From contig JBAMJV010002081.1 of NCBI GenBank assembly GCA_037951105.1, forward strand, positions 62,001 to 126,000: a stretch of DNA of 64,000 nt, read 5' to 3'. Numbering within the stretch: position 1 is the stretch's first letter; each line of letters opens with the position of its first letter. The notes beneath the pieces are model-generated. The model saw only the letters and a list, made by a program, of their open reading frames with translations, did not search any database and was not told the DNA's origin. A program made the position numbers and the translations under genes. Source of the stretch: Echinarachnius parma. Lineage: Eukaryota > Echinodermata > Echinoidea > Clypeasteroida > Echinarachniidae. Positions 12,501-22,257 of the stretch are shown piece by piece.

Positions 12501-14437
12501 GTTGTTGATTTGGAGATGGGGTGGGGAGGGCGTTATAGTTGTGCATGCATTTGTATCCATCCGTAACAAGTTAGAAGTTTCTTACCAAGGCGATTTCTAC
12601 CGGAAAGAGCCGGGCCGTTTCCCGTTTCGAGTGAATGTTGGACTGCCTCGTCATGATCTGATGGGTAAACTGTTTTGTTTACGCTCGAATTCGGTTGGAG
12701 TCTGGAATACCTGTTCAAGAAAGAGTATGTTTAAGAGATAACATTTGCATTTTTTGAGCGAAACCATTCAGTGATATCACTGAGCACAAACAAGGTCTGA
12801 CTAGCCCATAATAGCGATAGGCGAGTGAATTCATCTCTTTGGGAGAAAATGCTGTACATGCAGTGATGGAAATACAAATAGCTGCACCTTTTCAAAATAT
12901 TTGTTTTGAACGGACGATATTTACAAAAGACAGTAAAATAACGCTTTTCATATAGTGTGGTATATTATATAGCAATGGAAGGAGAGCAGGAAAATGGATG
13001 GGGGCGAGGAGAGAGCAGGATGTACTAGTACTGGGGAGTATAGTAGCACATTGACGTGGTAAGAAGATATGAAAAGGAGGGGAAGTTCAATAAAAGACGG
13101 AGTAAACAAATGAGAGGAGCGGTGGAGGAGGTGGGGGGGGGGGGGAGGCTTAGGGATTAGAAGGGGAGAGGGAGCATACGAATTAGGGATTAGAACGGGA
13201 GAGAAAGAGAAAGGTGTAATATAATGGATGGTGAGAGAGGGGGAGAGAGTAGACTCATTTCATACCAAGGTATATCTTTGAAGATATGATTTTGAAGTAT
13301 CACGCATTTTCTTATCATTATTTTCACTGTTTTATCGCAATTATCTCGAATTGGTAGAAATGCAGGTTTGTATGGGTGTTTGCATTCAAAGTTCAAACAC
13401 TTCAAATTTAGATCGATTATGTTCGGAATGGGATCGAGATAATGAGATGAAATAGGAATGGGGAAATGAAGTGAGGAAGGTGGTGTGGCAAGATTGGTAG
13501 AGCGCGCGCTTTCCGATCATGAGATCCCGAGTTCGAACCCTGCCCACTGCCTTTGTCCTTCAGCAAGACAATTTATCCACAATTGCTGCTCTCTACCCAG
13601 GTGTATAAATGGGGACCCGGTAGGAGGTGAAAGCCTATATGTGAAGGATCTTCTCTATGCCCATGAGCCGCTTGGAAGGAATGCTCCCCAGGGAGTGGAG
13701 ATGGTGCACACAATGTGTGCTGGTTTGCATTGTATCCTATATGACCGGGGGTAATATTATCATTGTAAAGCGCTTAGAGATGATTATCAATCACATTAGG
13801 CGCTATATAAATCGAGTATATTATTATTAATATGAGTATGCTGAAAGATAAATTAATTAAACATGTATGCCTACATAATGTATAATCATGATCATATGGC
13901 GTAAAGTGAGCATACGTATAGAGTCATTATTGATTTTCTACCATTTACCAGGTCAATTATTAATGTTATCATGTATGTCCAGTTCAAACTCCTATATTTG
14001 AGGAGAATAAACTTACCAAGTACATACAATTAATTTAAAACAAAAACGTTATATATGTTCGTACTGATGCCAACGATAAAATACATAGTAACACAATGGA
14101 TAAAAACTCTTTTTCTTGTGAAAAAATAATTATCAACGGAAATGAGATAAACCCGGGAGACCGGGTTTATTAAGTTATAATAGCAAAATAATTATACTAA
14201 CCGGTTTGCGACATCCAACTCGCCCGATCTTCGAAGCCCGACTGCACCGACATCGTGTAGTCTGAAGACACCTTCAACCTCACTTAGACGTCGTCGACTA
14301 CCGAGTCCGCCCACCACTTCGTCGGCCCCCGTGTTAGATCGATACGATGTCGTCCAGGGAAAGAAAGCGAACAACGACACGATGCCGACAAAGGCAGCGA
14401 GCACGATGAAAAGTCTTCGAGGCTTTAGTAGTCGCAT
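1..14437 (-). CDS. Galactose-3-O-sulfotransferase-like gene, 3 exons, 3' end off the window
   Basis: Family role: a Golgi type II membrane enzyme that transfers sulfate from PAPS to the 3-OH of galactose on glycolipids or glycoproteins. Three minus-strand exons (14437-14202, 1216-852, 595-1) join in phase (2 bases + 1; 1 base + 2) into about 398 residues before the window edge; the family usually has 420-490. Exon 1 gives a short basic tail and one membrane segment (residues about 9-26). Exon 2 gives the stem and the PAPS 5'-phosphosulfate loop KTHKCGSST (about residue 132). Exon 3 gives TILRSPLTLFES, the 3'-phosphate site region, and the family blocks NPLLYDLGL, EHFDESLVLLKDLMCW and YLKLNAR. 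The catalytic exons are secure. The link to exon 1 rests on phase match, topology and order, across a 13 kb intron that holds a plus-strand UGT gene and many repeats. The acceptor of exon 2 has a poor pyrimidine tract. Confidence 0.8.
852..1216 (-). CDS. GAL3ST-like exon 2 (stem repeat and PAPS-binding loop)
   Basis: Begins with a stem made of four 9-residue repeats starting VD (VDGAKPAGM, VDNAEPATM, VDGAKTVAM, VDADATRQC), then HRNLVFWKTHKCGSSTVQN, the family's nucleotide-sulfate loop. It ends FSAP plus one base at a good donor (CCAG then GTGAGC). The start depends on an AG at 1218-1217 with a weak pyrimidine tract; an AG 20 bases upstream would break the phase with exon 1. Confidence 0.8.
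2206..2557. mobile_element. Foldback MITE, family 1 (CCTGGGGGTTGTTTCAC)
   Basis: Almost the whole 352 bases fold into one hairpin: the left half beginning CCTGGGGGTTGTTTCACAGA is mirrored by the right half ending GTGAAACAACCCCCAGG. No coding capacity, so non-autonomous. Confidence 0.9.
3199..3735. repeat. Direct repeats of a dispersed GACGTCATA family around a short palindrome
   Basis: 3199-3250 and 3677-3732 share GACGTCATAT, AAGARAACCC and GGTTRTTTCTGACTA. Related stretches with GTCATAATATTAAAGGACC recur near 11405, 44872 and 46892. Between them, 3354-3500 is an imperfect hairpin around ATGAACCTGTAGGTTCAT. Confidence 0.6.
3952..4250. mobile_element. Foldback MITE, family 1, second copy
   Basis: Inverted ends GGGGGTGTTTCACAAAGATC and its mirror. 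The inner sequence is related to but more diverged than the 2.2 kb copy. Confidence 0.85.
5402..5575. mobile_element. hAT-like MITE (CAGTGGCGTAG ends), with G-runs
   Basis: Ends CAGTGGCGTAG and CTATGCGCCACTG, with two internal poly-G runs. The flanking 8-mers share only their last four bases, so the duplication has decayed. Confidence 0.7.
5904..6447. mobile_element. TTTAAAGGG-ended MITE, family 2
   Basis: Inverted ends TTTAAAGGGGTAGTTTAG and ACTACCCCTTTAAA, both followed inwards by TTTTGGTA-like sequence. An internal 'GAGGGCGC' block recurs in other copies. Confidence 0.85.
6442..6898. mobile_element. TTTAAAGGG-ended MITE, family 2, abutting copy
   Basis: Shares its left TTTAAA with the right end of the 5.9 kb copy and ends TATTATCCCTTTAAA. 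The internal sequence aligns with its neighbour (AAACTTTATTTG, AATATCAATAAAT, GAGCGCCCTCTTGTG). Confidence 0.8.
7266..7392. mobile_element. Hairpin element (CAACGAAATTCAATAAG arms)
   Basis: Near-perfect hairpin of about 55-base arms, with an inner GGTGATATTTCGGCC/GACGAAATATCACC stem. A shortened relative lies at 37331-37385; both are followed by the same TTTTCTATACATTTC tail. Confidence 0.85.
7805..7810 (+). promoter_or_regulatory. Possible TATA box of the UGT gene
   Basis: TATAAA lies 167 bases before the UGT start codon, which would give a 5' leader of about 140 bases. The surrounding DNA is AT-rich, so a chance match is quite possible. Confidence 0.3.
7977..9569 (+). CDS. UDP-glycosyltransferase (UGT family), intronless, 530 aa
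   Basis: Family role: an ER-membrane enzyme that moves a sugar from a UDP-sugar to small lipophilic acceptors. Full length for the family (about 520-540). Residues 1-25 are a signal peptide. The catalytic His of the GSH motif is residue 39 (VGKGSHFYLSG) and its partner Asp is D153 (VIYDTIW). The UDP-sugar signature runs from about residue 357, with HGGHNTFYEALYHGVP at 376-391 and GDQ at 399-401. The C-terminal helix (about 489-509) is followed by a basic tail ending KSKTE, a KxKxx ER-retrieval signal. The ATG sits in a strong context (ACCATGG). Oddities: the usual W-x-P-Q of the signature is replaced (SWLSLND), and usual HGG-x-NS is HGGHNT. It lies antisense inside the first intron of the sulfotransferase gene. 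The Gln of GDQ is what glucosyl/glucuronosyl enzymes have; the ceramide galactosyltransferase UGT8 has His there. The substrate is unknown. Confidence 0.95.
   Translation: MASRTIVGCAFSFACLLLMINRSAAANILMNAMVGKGSHFYLSGAIGEQLLQRGHNITFLVSNAFVDQARSSRYGNMFHFEVFTHPYPVDEVHEMFESLGQAFFKPKGILSNPSLDAQKVLARARFEDCKALFDDEKLLNRLRSSNFSAVIYDTIWVCGALVAEELGVPHFAVVAFPGPCFYTVSEGSGFNAALLPSLFTSFSNKMNFFERLTNTFAYIFSQTVASHVVLDPYIHLTERFDDISHPVYIKKRSKIWLVNSDFVAEYPCALSPNVIPVGGLTVRDSGELPSDLEEFFQGSGVPGIIICAFGSFFTFSDDHLPLLRAFSDAFGRLPQRIVWQLKETPPFPFPPNVRIQSWLSLNDVLGHERTKAVFYHGGHNTFYEALYHGVPTVTMPILGDQGRQARKSVELGLGLRVDKDLTADDVFNALHEITTNSSYASRAKRLSATFRDRPMKPAERAAFWVDHSIKYGADYLEISMDHLNWFQYYLLDVIAFIAAIVMATIFIIVKCVRCIYRRTCGARNSKSKTE
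9618..9623 (+). terminator. Polyadenylation signal candidate for the UGT gene
   Basis: AATAAA lies 49 bases after the stop codon. Another AATAAA at 9565-9570 overlaps the stop itself, which is probably too early to be used. Confidence 0.4.
10044..10122 (-). repeat. tRNA-like head of a SINE (or decayed tRNA)
   Basis: Minus strand has an A-box-like TCAGTAGAGC, a short anticodon-like arm, a B box GGTTCGAGTCC with a T-arm, and an acceptor stem (AGCTTTC with GAAAGCC). The anticodon stem does not pair well, so I read it as a SINE head, not a working tRNA. Confidence 0.5.
10516..11260. repeat. Tandem repeat, about 182-187 bp unit, interrupted
   Basis: CAGCCTTTTGACAAGGCC-type starts at about 10516, 10704, 10886 and 11238. 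Units carry GAGCTGCAGCCATGGGGCC and AAGATCACTAAGTCAGGTTG. The third unit is split at about 10984-11166 by an insert related to 3080-3190 (GTAGGAAATACACGGGGGCT, TTGCCCCCTAAT). A partial unit recurs at 11460-11496. Confidence 0.85.
11498..11665. mobile_element. Foldback MITE, family 3 (AGGGCCCCGTTGCAG)
   Basis: Ends AGGGCCCCGTTGCAGAAAG and its mirror, arms of about 60 bases, loop with AACCAATCAGATTTGC. Other copies lie at 52228-52365 and, as a left half, at 40504-40600. Confidence 0.9.
11670..13470. other. GAL3ST-like intron 1, right part, no gene seen
   Basis: AT-rich. 11690-11770 is related to 16960-17045 (GATAGTCGC, TTCGCCAGTTGTTCC, CGTCAT), so it is a dispersed repeat. 12960-13260 is purine-rich with a G-run at 13133-13145. 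No exon supported. Confidence 0.5.
13478..13828 (+). repeat. tRNA-derived SINE, full length
   Basis: tRNA-like head with A box (GGCAAGATTGGTAGAGCG) and B box (GAGTTCGAACC), then a conserved body (CCTTCAGCAAGACAATTTAT, ACCCAGGTGTATAAATGG) and the tail AAAGCGCTTAGAGATG ... GGCGCTATATAAAT followed by ATT repeats. This layout is typical of SINEs in echinoderms and other marine animals. Confidence 0.85.
14202..14437 (-). CDS. GAL3ST-like exon 1 (cytosolic tail, membrane anchor, stem)
   Basis: ATG at 14437 opens MRLLKPRRLFIVLAAFVG, a basic tail running into a hydrophobic segment, then a hydrophilic stem. This is the layout of a Golgi type II glycan-modifying enzyme. The exon ends AACCG before GTTAGT, leaving two bases of a codon, which matches an acceptor at 1217-1218. 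The frame is also open a few codons upstream (ACC, GCA), but this ATG is the first in frame. It could instead belong to another type II enzyme whose later exons lie elsewhere. Confidence 0.55.
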
Positions 14438-15436
14438 TGCGGTCAATTTTCCATGTCCTCTCCATGCATTGTACTATGCATATACTTCCATTCGTGTTGG
14501 ATTTTTTGAGGATCAGAAATATTTCATCTCCATTCGATCGTATTCATTTTTCGATACGTATTTCATGTTAAATATCACTTCTGATTCGATGACCTCATAA
14601 AGTATAAGCACAACAAAAGGTTATCAAAACGGACTTCGTGCAGATAGCAGCTGATAAAATATGATAAACAGAGACATGAGAGATAAGACAAATGACTGTT
14701 GGATATACTACAGTATTGTAGTACATGTAGTAACATTATACTTCCTATAGTTTGTTGTAGTATAGTATCAACGGGACTTACTCTCGATTTCCAGCAGGAA
14801 AAGCTCGATGACCCCATAAGCACAACCAAAGTTGATCAAAACAGACTTCGAGTAGATCTATAGCAGCTGACGGTTTAGGTAAACCAGGGAAATGGGATAC
14901 CACCTCCGATCCCTGGCCTGGGTAAACAGAGATTACACAAATCACTGTTGGATAGACTACGATACGTATATAGTAGTAACATACCTCATTACTATCTTCC
15001 TATAGTTTCTTGTAGTTATCAACGGCACTTACTCTCGATTTCCAGCAAGATAAGCTCCTGAGCTCCTATTATCTGGCTAGTCGCGACTCGTCTCGCTTGA
15101 TATTTCAGACGTGTACATGTACAGTGTATACATCCATATTATATCCATACATCCACAGCCATCCGTTCCCGTAAAATGCAACCAGAATCGGTGATACATG
15201 TCTGCACTCTGGCAAACCAATCATTCCTTCCTTTCCTTTCCTTGCAACATGTGCAACCTTGGTTGCTGGCTGCCCGCTGGCTGCTGCTAGTCGGTCTACA
15301 CCCATTTGGGCTACTCCCATACATATTTCGTCTAACCGTGGACCCTACTGGGTATGGGTCTAACTATAGATATTAAGACGAAAATAAAAGTATATACAGC
15401 CTTTAGTAGATGAGTATACAAAGACAACAATCAAGA

Positions 15437-15978
15437 TTTAAAGGGATAGTTGAGTTCTGGTAAATAGAGTACTGTTTTGGTCAAACTGAATTTTAGTAAC
15501 CAAAACCTGCACCATTAGTACATTACATTACAAACTAATAGTTATTACTCCACCATGCTCGAAAGAGATACAAAATTACAAATGACTAAGTAAAAAGCCT
15601 GTTATCATTAAAAAAGAGCCGTTAAAACTCAAGTGGGCGCTTTCTAAACATTCACCGTGTCAACCATTTTAAATAAAAACATTGTGCATGTGATGTTTTG
15701 TTGAAATAGTGATTAGATAGAGAAATAATCAACTTTTTAAAACCTCTTTTGTAAATTTTTGAAAAGAGGAAGCATTTTTTACATTTATTAACAGCTGGTT
15801 CAAAATGATCAAATAATTGTGGGGTCCCACATTTATTACAAATGGTTATGTTTTTGGATATTTCAGCTATTTCTGAACCGATCTTGATCAAATAAAGTTT
15901 ATTCTGTCATTAAAATTGTATGCTCTTTCGAATTATTGTGTGTAGCGCACTCTATACCAAACTCAACTATCCCTTTAA
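15437..15978. mobile_element. TTTAAAGGG-ended MITE, family 2, inverted copy
   Basis: Ends TTTAAAGGGATAGTTGAG and CTCAACTATCCCTTTAA. The internal order is reversed relative to the 5.9 kb copy. Diverged pieces of the family lie at 41285-41345 and 60740-61133. Confidence 0.85.
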
Positions 15979-16199
15979 CCATCATAACAAATATATAAAA
16001 TACACGTAAAGTTACAGTGTAACTTACGGTAAAAAAGAAGTGGAAATTTCATAAAATTTTACAAGATAAAATAAATAATCACACGATGAATACAACGTTA
16101 CAAAAACAAAAAAGAGAAGAAATTGAATCATGAAGAGAGGAAGAATAATCTAAACTTTACTGCGACTAATGGATATATGACCTAATAATTATAGATGAC

Positions 16200-16413
16200 C
16201 AGTGGCGTAGCGTGGTCGGACCGATTGGGGGGGGGGGGGGCAATCAGCTGGGGGGCACGCGAAATTATGGGGGGCACACCTTTGGATTTCTCTGTTTGCT
16301 CCAAAAAGGCCCCTTATGTTTCCTAGTGTTGTTCAAATTAATGGGGGAGGGGGCACGTGAACCCCCGTGGGGACCCCCCCCCCCCCCCCCCCCCCCCCGT
16401 CGCTACGCCACTG
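16200..16413. mobile_element. hAT-like MITE (CAGTGGCGTAG ends), with 8-bp target duplication
   Basis: Ends CAGTGGCGTAGCG and CGCTACGCCACTG. Flanks TAGATGAC and TAGTTGAC match at 7 of 8 bases, the duplication length of the hAT superfamily. Inside are a poly-G run and a poly-C run (about 25 bases). A terminal fragment of the same family lies at 40596-40614. Confidence 0.85.
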
Positions 16414-17465
16414 TAGTTGACTACAAATCAAAATCAGATCTCAGAGGCTTAGGGGTTAACACTGAGCTTACAAATGGTACGCACTCTAGGATTGGGAATG
16501 CCCAGGGTGAAATTCCCATTGACTATTATTACCAATTTAAATCAATTGGTAATCGAAGAATTACCAATTGAAAATTACCAATGGAAATCAATTGGTAATC
16601 GAAGAGCATGCATATATGGAAAATGAAACAATTTGGCAAATTTAAATCAATGGGTACCCATTGAAACCAATGCCAATGGGTACCCGTTGAATTCAGACCT
16701 CCCATGTATGAGGCGGACACTCTAACCTATGCTTGGTATTAATTACTGTACCAGATGAACATTATTTACGTCAATTTCCATGGGACCACCCTTCTATTAT
16801 CGTCACCATCCGAGAGATGCAGCCTAGATTTTCTTGTCGTTGTTTTTTGTAGGTATTCCATTATTTTCGATTAAAATATACTTATAGGTTATAGGGTAAT
16901 GGGTAGTCTTTCAACAAGGCCTCACGCTTTAATGTAAGAAACGACTGAAGGGCGCTGAAAAGCCTAGAATAGACTGCAAGTTCACGAGGGAGACGGCAGC
17001 CACTGTCCATGTGGTAGTCGCCCTTGCCAGGTGTTCCTGTCATTTAGAAGCGAGGCCTTGTGCCTAGTGTAGGCTATTCACTCGACTGATACAACTTAAT
17101 TATTGCATAATGTAAGTGACATACAGGAAACTCGAAGCCTGGACATGATAATAGTATCTTCCTCTAAATTCATTACCGACGAGAACTAAGCTTGTAGGCA
17201 CAGTACTGACATTGCAAAATCTATACTATAGTACAATAGTACATATGATGGTCAGAACTTTGTATATTGTGTCGGTCCCCAAGGGAAACAAAGGAAGTCT
17301 CTAATATGGACAAGTTTCACATACAGTAAAACAGTGTATAGTGACCTCCCAAGGGAAACAAGCACATATTGTTATTGTACACAAATTGCCTCTATATGAA
17401 CATGTTCCACATTAATGGGTCCCTTACACTCGTTTTCTCGGCATGCAGGGGCCACCACTTATGGT

Positions 17466-17935
17466 GGCCACTAAGTAGGCAAGTTGGCTGTTGGTGACGG
17501 GTGGCCACTAAGTAGGCAAGTTGGCTGTTGATGGTGACGGGTGGCCACTAAGTAGGCAAGTTGGCTGTTGGTGACGGGTGGCCACTAAGTAGGCAAGTTG
17601 GCTGTTGGTGACGGGTGGCCACTAAGTAGGCAAGTTGGCTGTTGGTGACGGGTGGCCACTAAGTAGGCAAGTTGGCTGTTGGTGACGGGTGGCCACTAAG
17701 TAGGCAAGTTGGCTGTTGGTGACGGGTGGCCACTAAGTAGGCAAGTTGGCTGTTGGTGACGGGTGGCCACTAAGTAGGCAAGTTGGCTGTTGGTGACGGG
17801 TGGCCACTAAGTAGGCAAGTTGGCTGTTGGTGACGGGTGGCCACTAAGTAGGCAAGTTGGCTGTTGGTGACGGGTGGCCACTAAGTAGGCAAGTTGGCTG
17901 TTAGAGACGGGTGGCCTCTAAGCCAGGTTTGCCTG
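17466..17935. repeat. Minisatellite, 37-bp unit, 12-13 copies
   Basis: GGCCACTAAGTAGGCAAG begins units at 17466, 17503, 17543 and then every 37 bases to 17876, with a decayed last unit. The unit matches part of a dispersed repeat also seen singly near 47110 and 57905 (GGCAGGTTGGCTG, AGACAGGGTTGCACTGTAC), so the array grew from one copy of it. Confidence 0.95.
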
Positions 17936-17939
17936 TAGG

Positions 17940-18294
17940 TTAAACGGATCTAGTAACTTTGTTGACATGTGCAAAAAGTGATGAATGGTTGATAAAATGT
18001 GCATTGTTGTGGTCTGATATGTCTACTGAGTAATGTGTGAAAAGTTCACGTTAAATGGATGTTTTATATGGCCGAGAAATGAACGAAAATGCAAAGTGCA
18101 CTGACTTTGTACACGGCTATGATTATCCACTGGATAGTTAGTAAATCTGAACACTTCAATCGTAAATATCTTTTTAACGAAAGAGAAATCCGAAAAACCA
18201 AAACATGTCCCATGCTTCTCAAGAAGGTATGAGAGAACCGTTGGAGTTCCAAGTAAGTTTTGAGGATTTGGACAATGTTACTAGATCCCTTTAA
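17940..18294. mobile_element. TTAAAGGGATCTAGTAAC element, family 4
   Basis: Ends TTAAACGGATCTAGTAAC and GTTACTAGATCCCTTTAA. It starts about five bases after the 37-bp minisatellite. Inner blocks ATGTGCAAAAAGTGATGAAT and TTTTGAGGATTTGGACAA are shared by all copies. Confidence 0.88.
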
Positions 18295-18797
18295 TGCCAG
18301 CGCTCATGCGCATGCCTACTTGCAGCAATAATCCTATCAGCAAGACTGCATACACCATGGTAACAAAACGACTTAACTCCATCATATTCACTTTATTGCA
18401 ATCAAATATTACCTACATGTATGATCGGGGCTGTGGTATCCTAAACCCTCAGGGGGTGTTGTCGGATATATTCTTCGTCATAATGACTTGACTGACAATC
18501 GTACTACGCATGCATACATTTGAGGAGATTCGTATTCATCCAGTCAAATAACTATTAGGATATTTAGGCCTAAGTAAGTGGCAAGTCGCACTTATATGCT
18601 TTCCTTTTAGATGTCAGCTTGTATACAAATAATGATGTTCTTATATAAACATTACCATTCTATGGCACAGAGGTCGCTGTTTATTTGTTGGCATTTGGCA
18701 CAGAGCCGTACGTTCGTAAATTCTGCAGTAGAGTCCCTTTAGAAGTCATTGCGTGCCAAGCTCGCATTTTTGCACCAAACAATACACACACATGTCA

Positions 18798-19375
18798 TAG
18801 AGCCTTAAAATCCATGGCACTCAAAGTGATAAAGGGACTCCAAACTGCAATAGTCTCTAGTCTGTTTTGTATATCCAAAAGATTCTTAAAAGTATCGACA
18901 GTTTTTGCTTCAACGACTTTCTCTGGCAAGCTATTCCAGTCTGATACCACTATCTGACTAAAAGATTTACTTCTAATGTCCCATCTTGATCTCTCCTTAT
19001 ATAGTTTGTGTGCATGCCCCCCTAGTGGTTGCATAAATTGCTGGAGTGAAGAAAAGTTCACTGGAGATTCCAAGCTTCCCATTCATCAGTTTGAATACTG
19101 TAATCATATCTCCACGGAGTTTTTCTTATCTAAATACTTCGATCGTACATATCTTTGTAACGAAAGGGAAATTTGAAAAACCGAAACCTGTCCCATGATT
19201 TTATTGTTAATACGAATACAACAAGGTATGAGGGAACCGCGAGAATGAAAAATGTATTTTGAGGATTTGGACAATGTTACTAAGTCCCTTTAATGTATAT
19301 AATGAAGAGTACAGGTCCCAGAACACTCCCCTGTGGATTCCCGCTTTGAACGCGGCACCAGTTGGGTAACAATTA
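18798..19375 (-). pseudogene. LINE (CR1/Jockey-like) reverse transcriptase relic
   Basis: On the minus strand the piece at 19375-19310 reads SGNPQGSVLGPVLFIIYI, the conserved PQGSxLGP block of non-LTR reverse transcriptases. After a 180-base insertion of another repeat, 19113-18798 reads LRGDMITVFKLMNGK and later the typical end ERSRWDIRSKSFSQIVV, SDWNSLPEKVVEAKTVDTFK. A frameshift near 19015-19020 separates them. Sequence between the blocks is missing, so it is a deleted, dead copy. On the plus strand an A-rich tail (19500-19524) ends a different retroposon. Confidence 0.85.
19114..19293. mobile_element. TTAAAGGG element, family 4, half copy inside a LINE relic
   Basis: The right half of the family only (from GAGTTTTTCTTATC to AAGTCCCTTTAA), splitting the reverse transcriptase relic, so it arrived after the LINE. 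Confidence 0.85.
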
Positions 19376-19524
19376 ATGGCCAAGAAAGTCGATATGTATC
19401 ATGTATATTACGTTGTTGACATCACATACATTATTTTGTATTTTGTACTTATAATATTTTTGTTAACTTGCTTTGAGAAACTTGAATAAATTTTATTTGA
19501 AAAAAAAAAGAAAAAAAAAAAGAA

Positions 19525-22250
19525 AGTCGAGGCCCTCGATCAGGAACAAGGATGTCATAAGCTTTCATCTTACTCCTCTCTCGATTTTTAGCAATATATT
19601 TAAATCATACACAGTATTATTTTCCTCCTTTTAAATTAAGCAAAACAAATCATAACCCTAGGAAATCACAATCGATTATGACATGTACTGATCGATTATA
19701 ACGATTGTGGACACGAGAACATCAAATAACATAACATAGAACCGGGCTCTATTTTCAACTTGAAGCATGCAGTAATTAAATTTACATTTACTTTTCTAAC
19801 TATTTGACGACGGTAAAATGATACAATTTATGATTATGTTTGTTAAAACGGGATTATCAAAGTACCTGAAATAAAGTTAAATTATAATCGATTACGACCT
19901 GTAGATCGATAGAAGGCTTATGTAGACACACAAATTAAAATCATGATATAAACAAATACTGCCTTTGTTGTTCCAGAACTCAAAATATACAGCGATTTAC
20001 TCAATAACTTTTGTTTAAATCATAAGATTGTACAAATCATATACTTGATCGTATTCATATAACTCGATGTGGAATTGCTTTTTTATTTTGTACTCTACTA
20101 ACTGTTAAAAATAATGTAATTTTTATTATAGATACATACATTTCTTGTATTACGTTATTATACTTTTTCAACTTTTTTGCTCGGGTAATGATCAGACGAG
20201 CTGGGAACAAGAAGTTTACTTCGAATTCTTTTAGGCTCATTCTGTGTCATATACCTCATTATGACAGCGAATGGCAAGTTTACATCGTGCGATGACTCAC
20301 GTGTTTGTTTATCAGAGGTTCTCCCCATGCGCCCAGGTGGTTCTCTTTATTTTGTGTTTAATCATGGAAGTAGGAGTTTCTCTATACTTCCATTAGTAGG
20401 GGACAGTCTAAACGCGAAGCGTGCGGGCGAGGCTCCGTGTGCGGAACTAATATTCATACCCGAGATGCATTTTTACAAATATTGCGATAGGACGTGTCAA
20501 ATAAAAATTAGTATAACTTCGCCATTTCTGAACAGATTTCGATAATCTTGGTCATGAATTAATGAGAAAAGTCAAATCTTACCTCATATCGTATTAGTTA
20601 TCGACAATAAGACAGCAAAAAATGTGAAAATATGAGCTGAACATTCCCTTAATATCGTACAATTTTCTACGGTTTTGATCATCAAAAAGTACCATTAAAA
20701 AGTCTTGCATCATTCCTTTCTGCTTAGATATTCATTCGTATGGTTATATTCTTCTGAAAAATGTGCACTTTTAGACATGTTAATCCTTAGACGAGTCAAG
20801 ACGTCGGATATAATGACCCCACTTCATTTTTAGAATCTACGAATTGTGTTAAAAAATTAGCTTCAATTCGCGCTTGCACCGAAGCAACCGCATTGGTCAA
20901 TACGTGATCACGTGATCGGCGATTGTCTGCTAGCGCTTCGATCGTACGTTCGATTCGCGATCGAGGCGATGGATTTATCCTTGTTCATTTCTGTCTAAAA
21001 TTTGTAGAACTTAGATAATAATACATTTTATGTCATATTTCCCATATTCCCTCCTTCCTCTCCTTTCACCAATAAAATCTGACAGATTGCAATGGACATA
21101 CAGCGAGTGATTGGCTCAAGTTAAGAACGCGTAGGCCCACATGATCATTTTTATGTAAGTTGATGTTTGAGAACTATCACTGATCAATATCACAAGTGTC
21201 AAAACGGAAGTCGAGGATTTAAAGACAAATCTTGGATAACTTACGTCGTTCCCATTCTTAGGGCATAGGGGTATGGGGGAATATGTGTATTTCCTAATTT
21301 GATGAATATTAGAGGTAAGTCAAAGTAAATGCTTAGGCCTCCTGATTTTGGGAAAGTATATTTGTTTCTTGCTATTTGTTTATTGTTATTGTTTACAATG
21401 TTTGGGTCAAATTATCAAATTAATTATAGTATATCCCCATCCCCACTCTCCCCCAGAAAATATGCGAAAACAAAAATAAGAAGTGAGAGTTAAGGAAATG
21501 TTGAAGAGAAGTGTGCTAACTGTCCAAAAACACACAGACACACACGCACGTATACACGCCCACACAAACACACACACATGAACAACCCCGCCGATATGAT
21601 CATTGAAAGAAAGCACACGGGAAGCACCCATCAATGTTTCACTCAAACACAAACATACTAACTGGTTGGTAAATAATGTTATCGAAAACACTTAAAACCA
21701 AAAATGAAATTTTATGAATAAAAAACTTTTTATTTACAGAGTAAACTCATTATAAACAGGTTCATAGGCAAGATATCACACACAAGGATAGTGTGAAATG
21801 AATCACACTGAGGTAAGGTACATGTGTTCAGCTGCATTTTCAACATTCAAGATGAATTTTGTATGCACATACAGTAATTTCTATAAGCATGCAAATAAAG
21901 GTGAACCAGTAAGTAGTACAAAATACAACTACATGTATATACATGTACATATTTCTTAGTACATAGAAAACTTGCATACTAAAACTACTATCTTCATTTA
22001 TAAAACCATGACATAATGCATAATTATGCACATAAAATGTAATGCTTAAGTGTAAATGGCCTATCGTACAATACTCCTCATTACCATGATATCTCAATAT
22101 AGTGCTTGCACATCCCTTCACACATGCTGATAAAATCATCCATAATTTACAAGGAAGTGAATGTGCTTACTTTAACTTAGCACACTGTTTCAGCCACAGC
22201 ATTTAAGTATGCAATACAAACAAAAACTATTTAGAGATAAACGTATCTCA
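19525..22250. other. No gene seen; dispersed repeats
   Basis: 19870-20245 is a short relative of the 43 kb segment (ATCGATAG, GAAGTTTACTTCGAATTC). 20390-20430 (GTCTAAACGCGAAGCGTGCG) pairs in reverse with 32156-32182, next to the giant foldback, and 20785-20805 with 31835-31855 in direct orientation, so both loci hold pieces of one repeat. 21530-21580 is CA-rich. Confidence 0.5.
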
Positions 22251-22257
22251 TACATTT

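Larger units (their letters stand above)
14450..17460. other. Upstream of GAL3ST-like exon 1, repeats only
   Basis: 14580-14880 and 14930-15090 contain a repeated block (ACTTACTCTCGATTTCCAGC, GATAAGCTCC). 16515-16690 is dense in short inverted motifs (CAATTGGTAATCGAAGA, ATTACCAATT, CAATGGGTACCC). No promoter could be picked out for the gene. Confidence 0.5.

Noticed and set aside
16229..16398. Poly-G and poly-C runs here and elsewhere as G-quadruplex regulators
   Set aside because: They lie inside MITEs and simple repeats, with no gene start nearby, and run lengths may be sequencing error.
17466..17935. CRISPR-like regular array
   Set aside because: Units abut with no unique spacers, and the surroundings are clearly animal DNA; it is a minisatellite.
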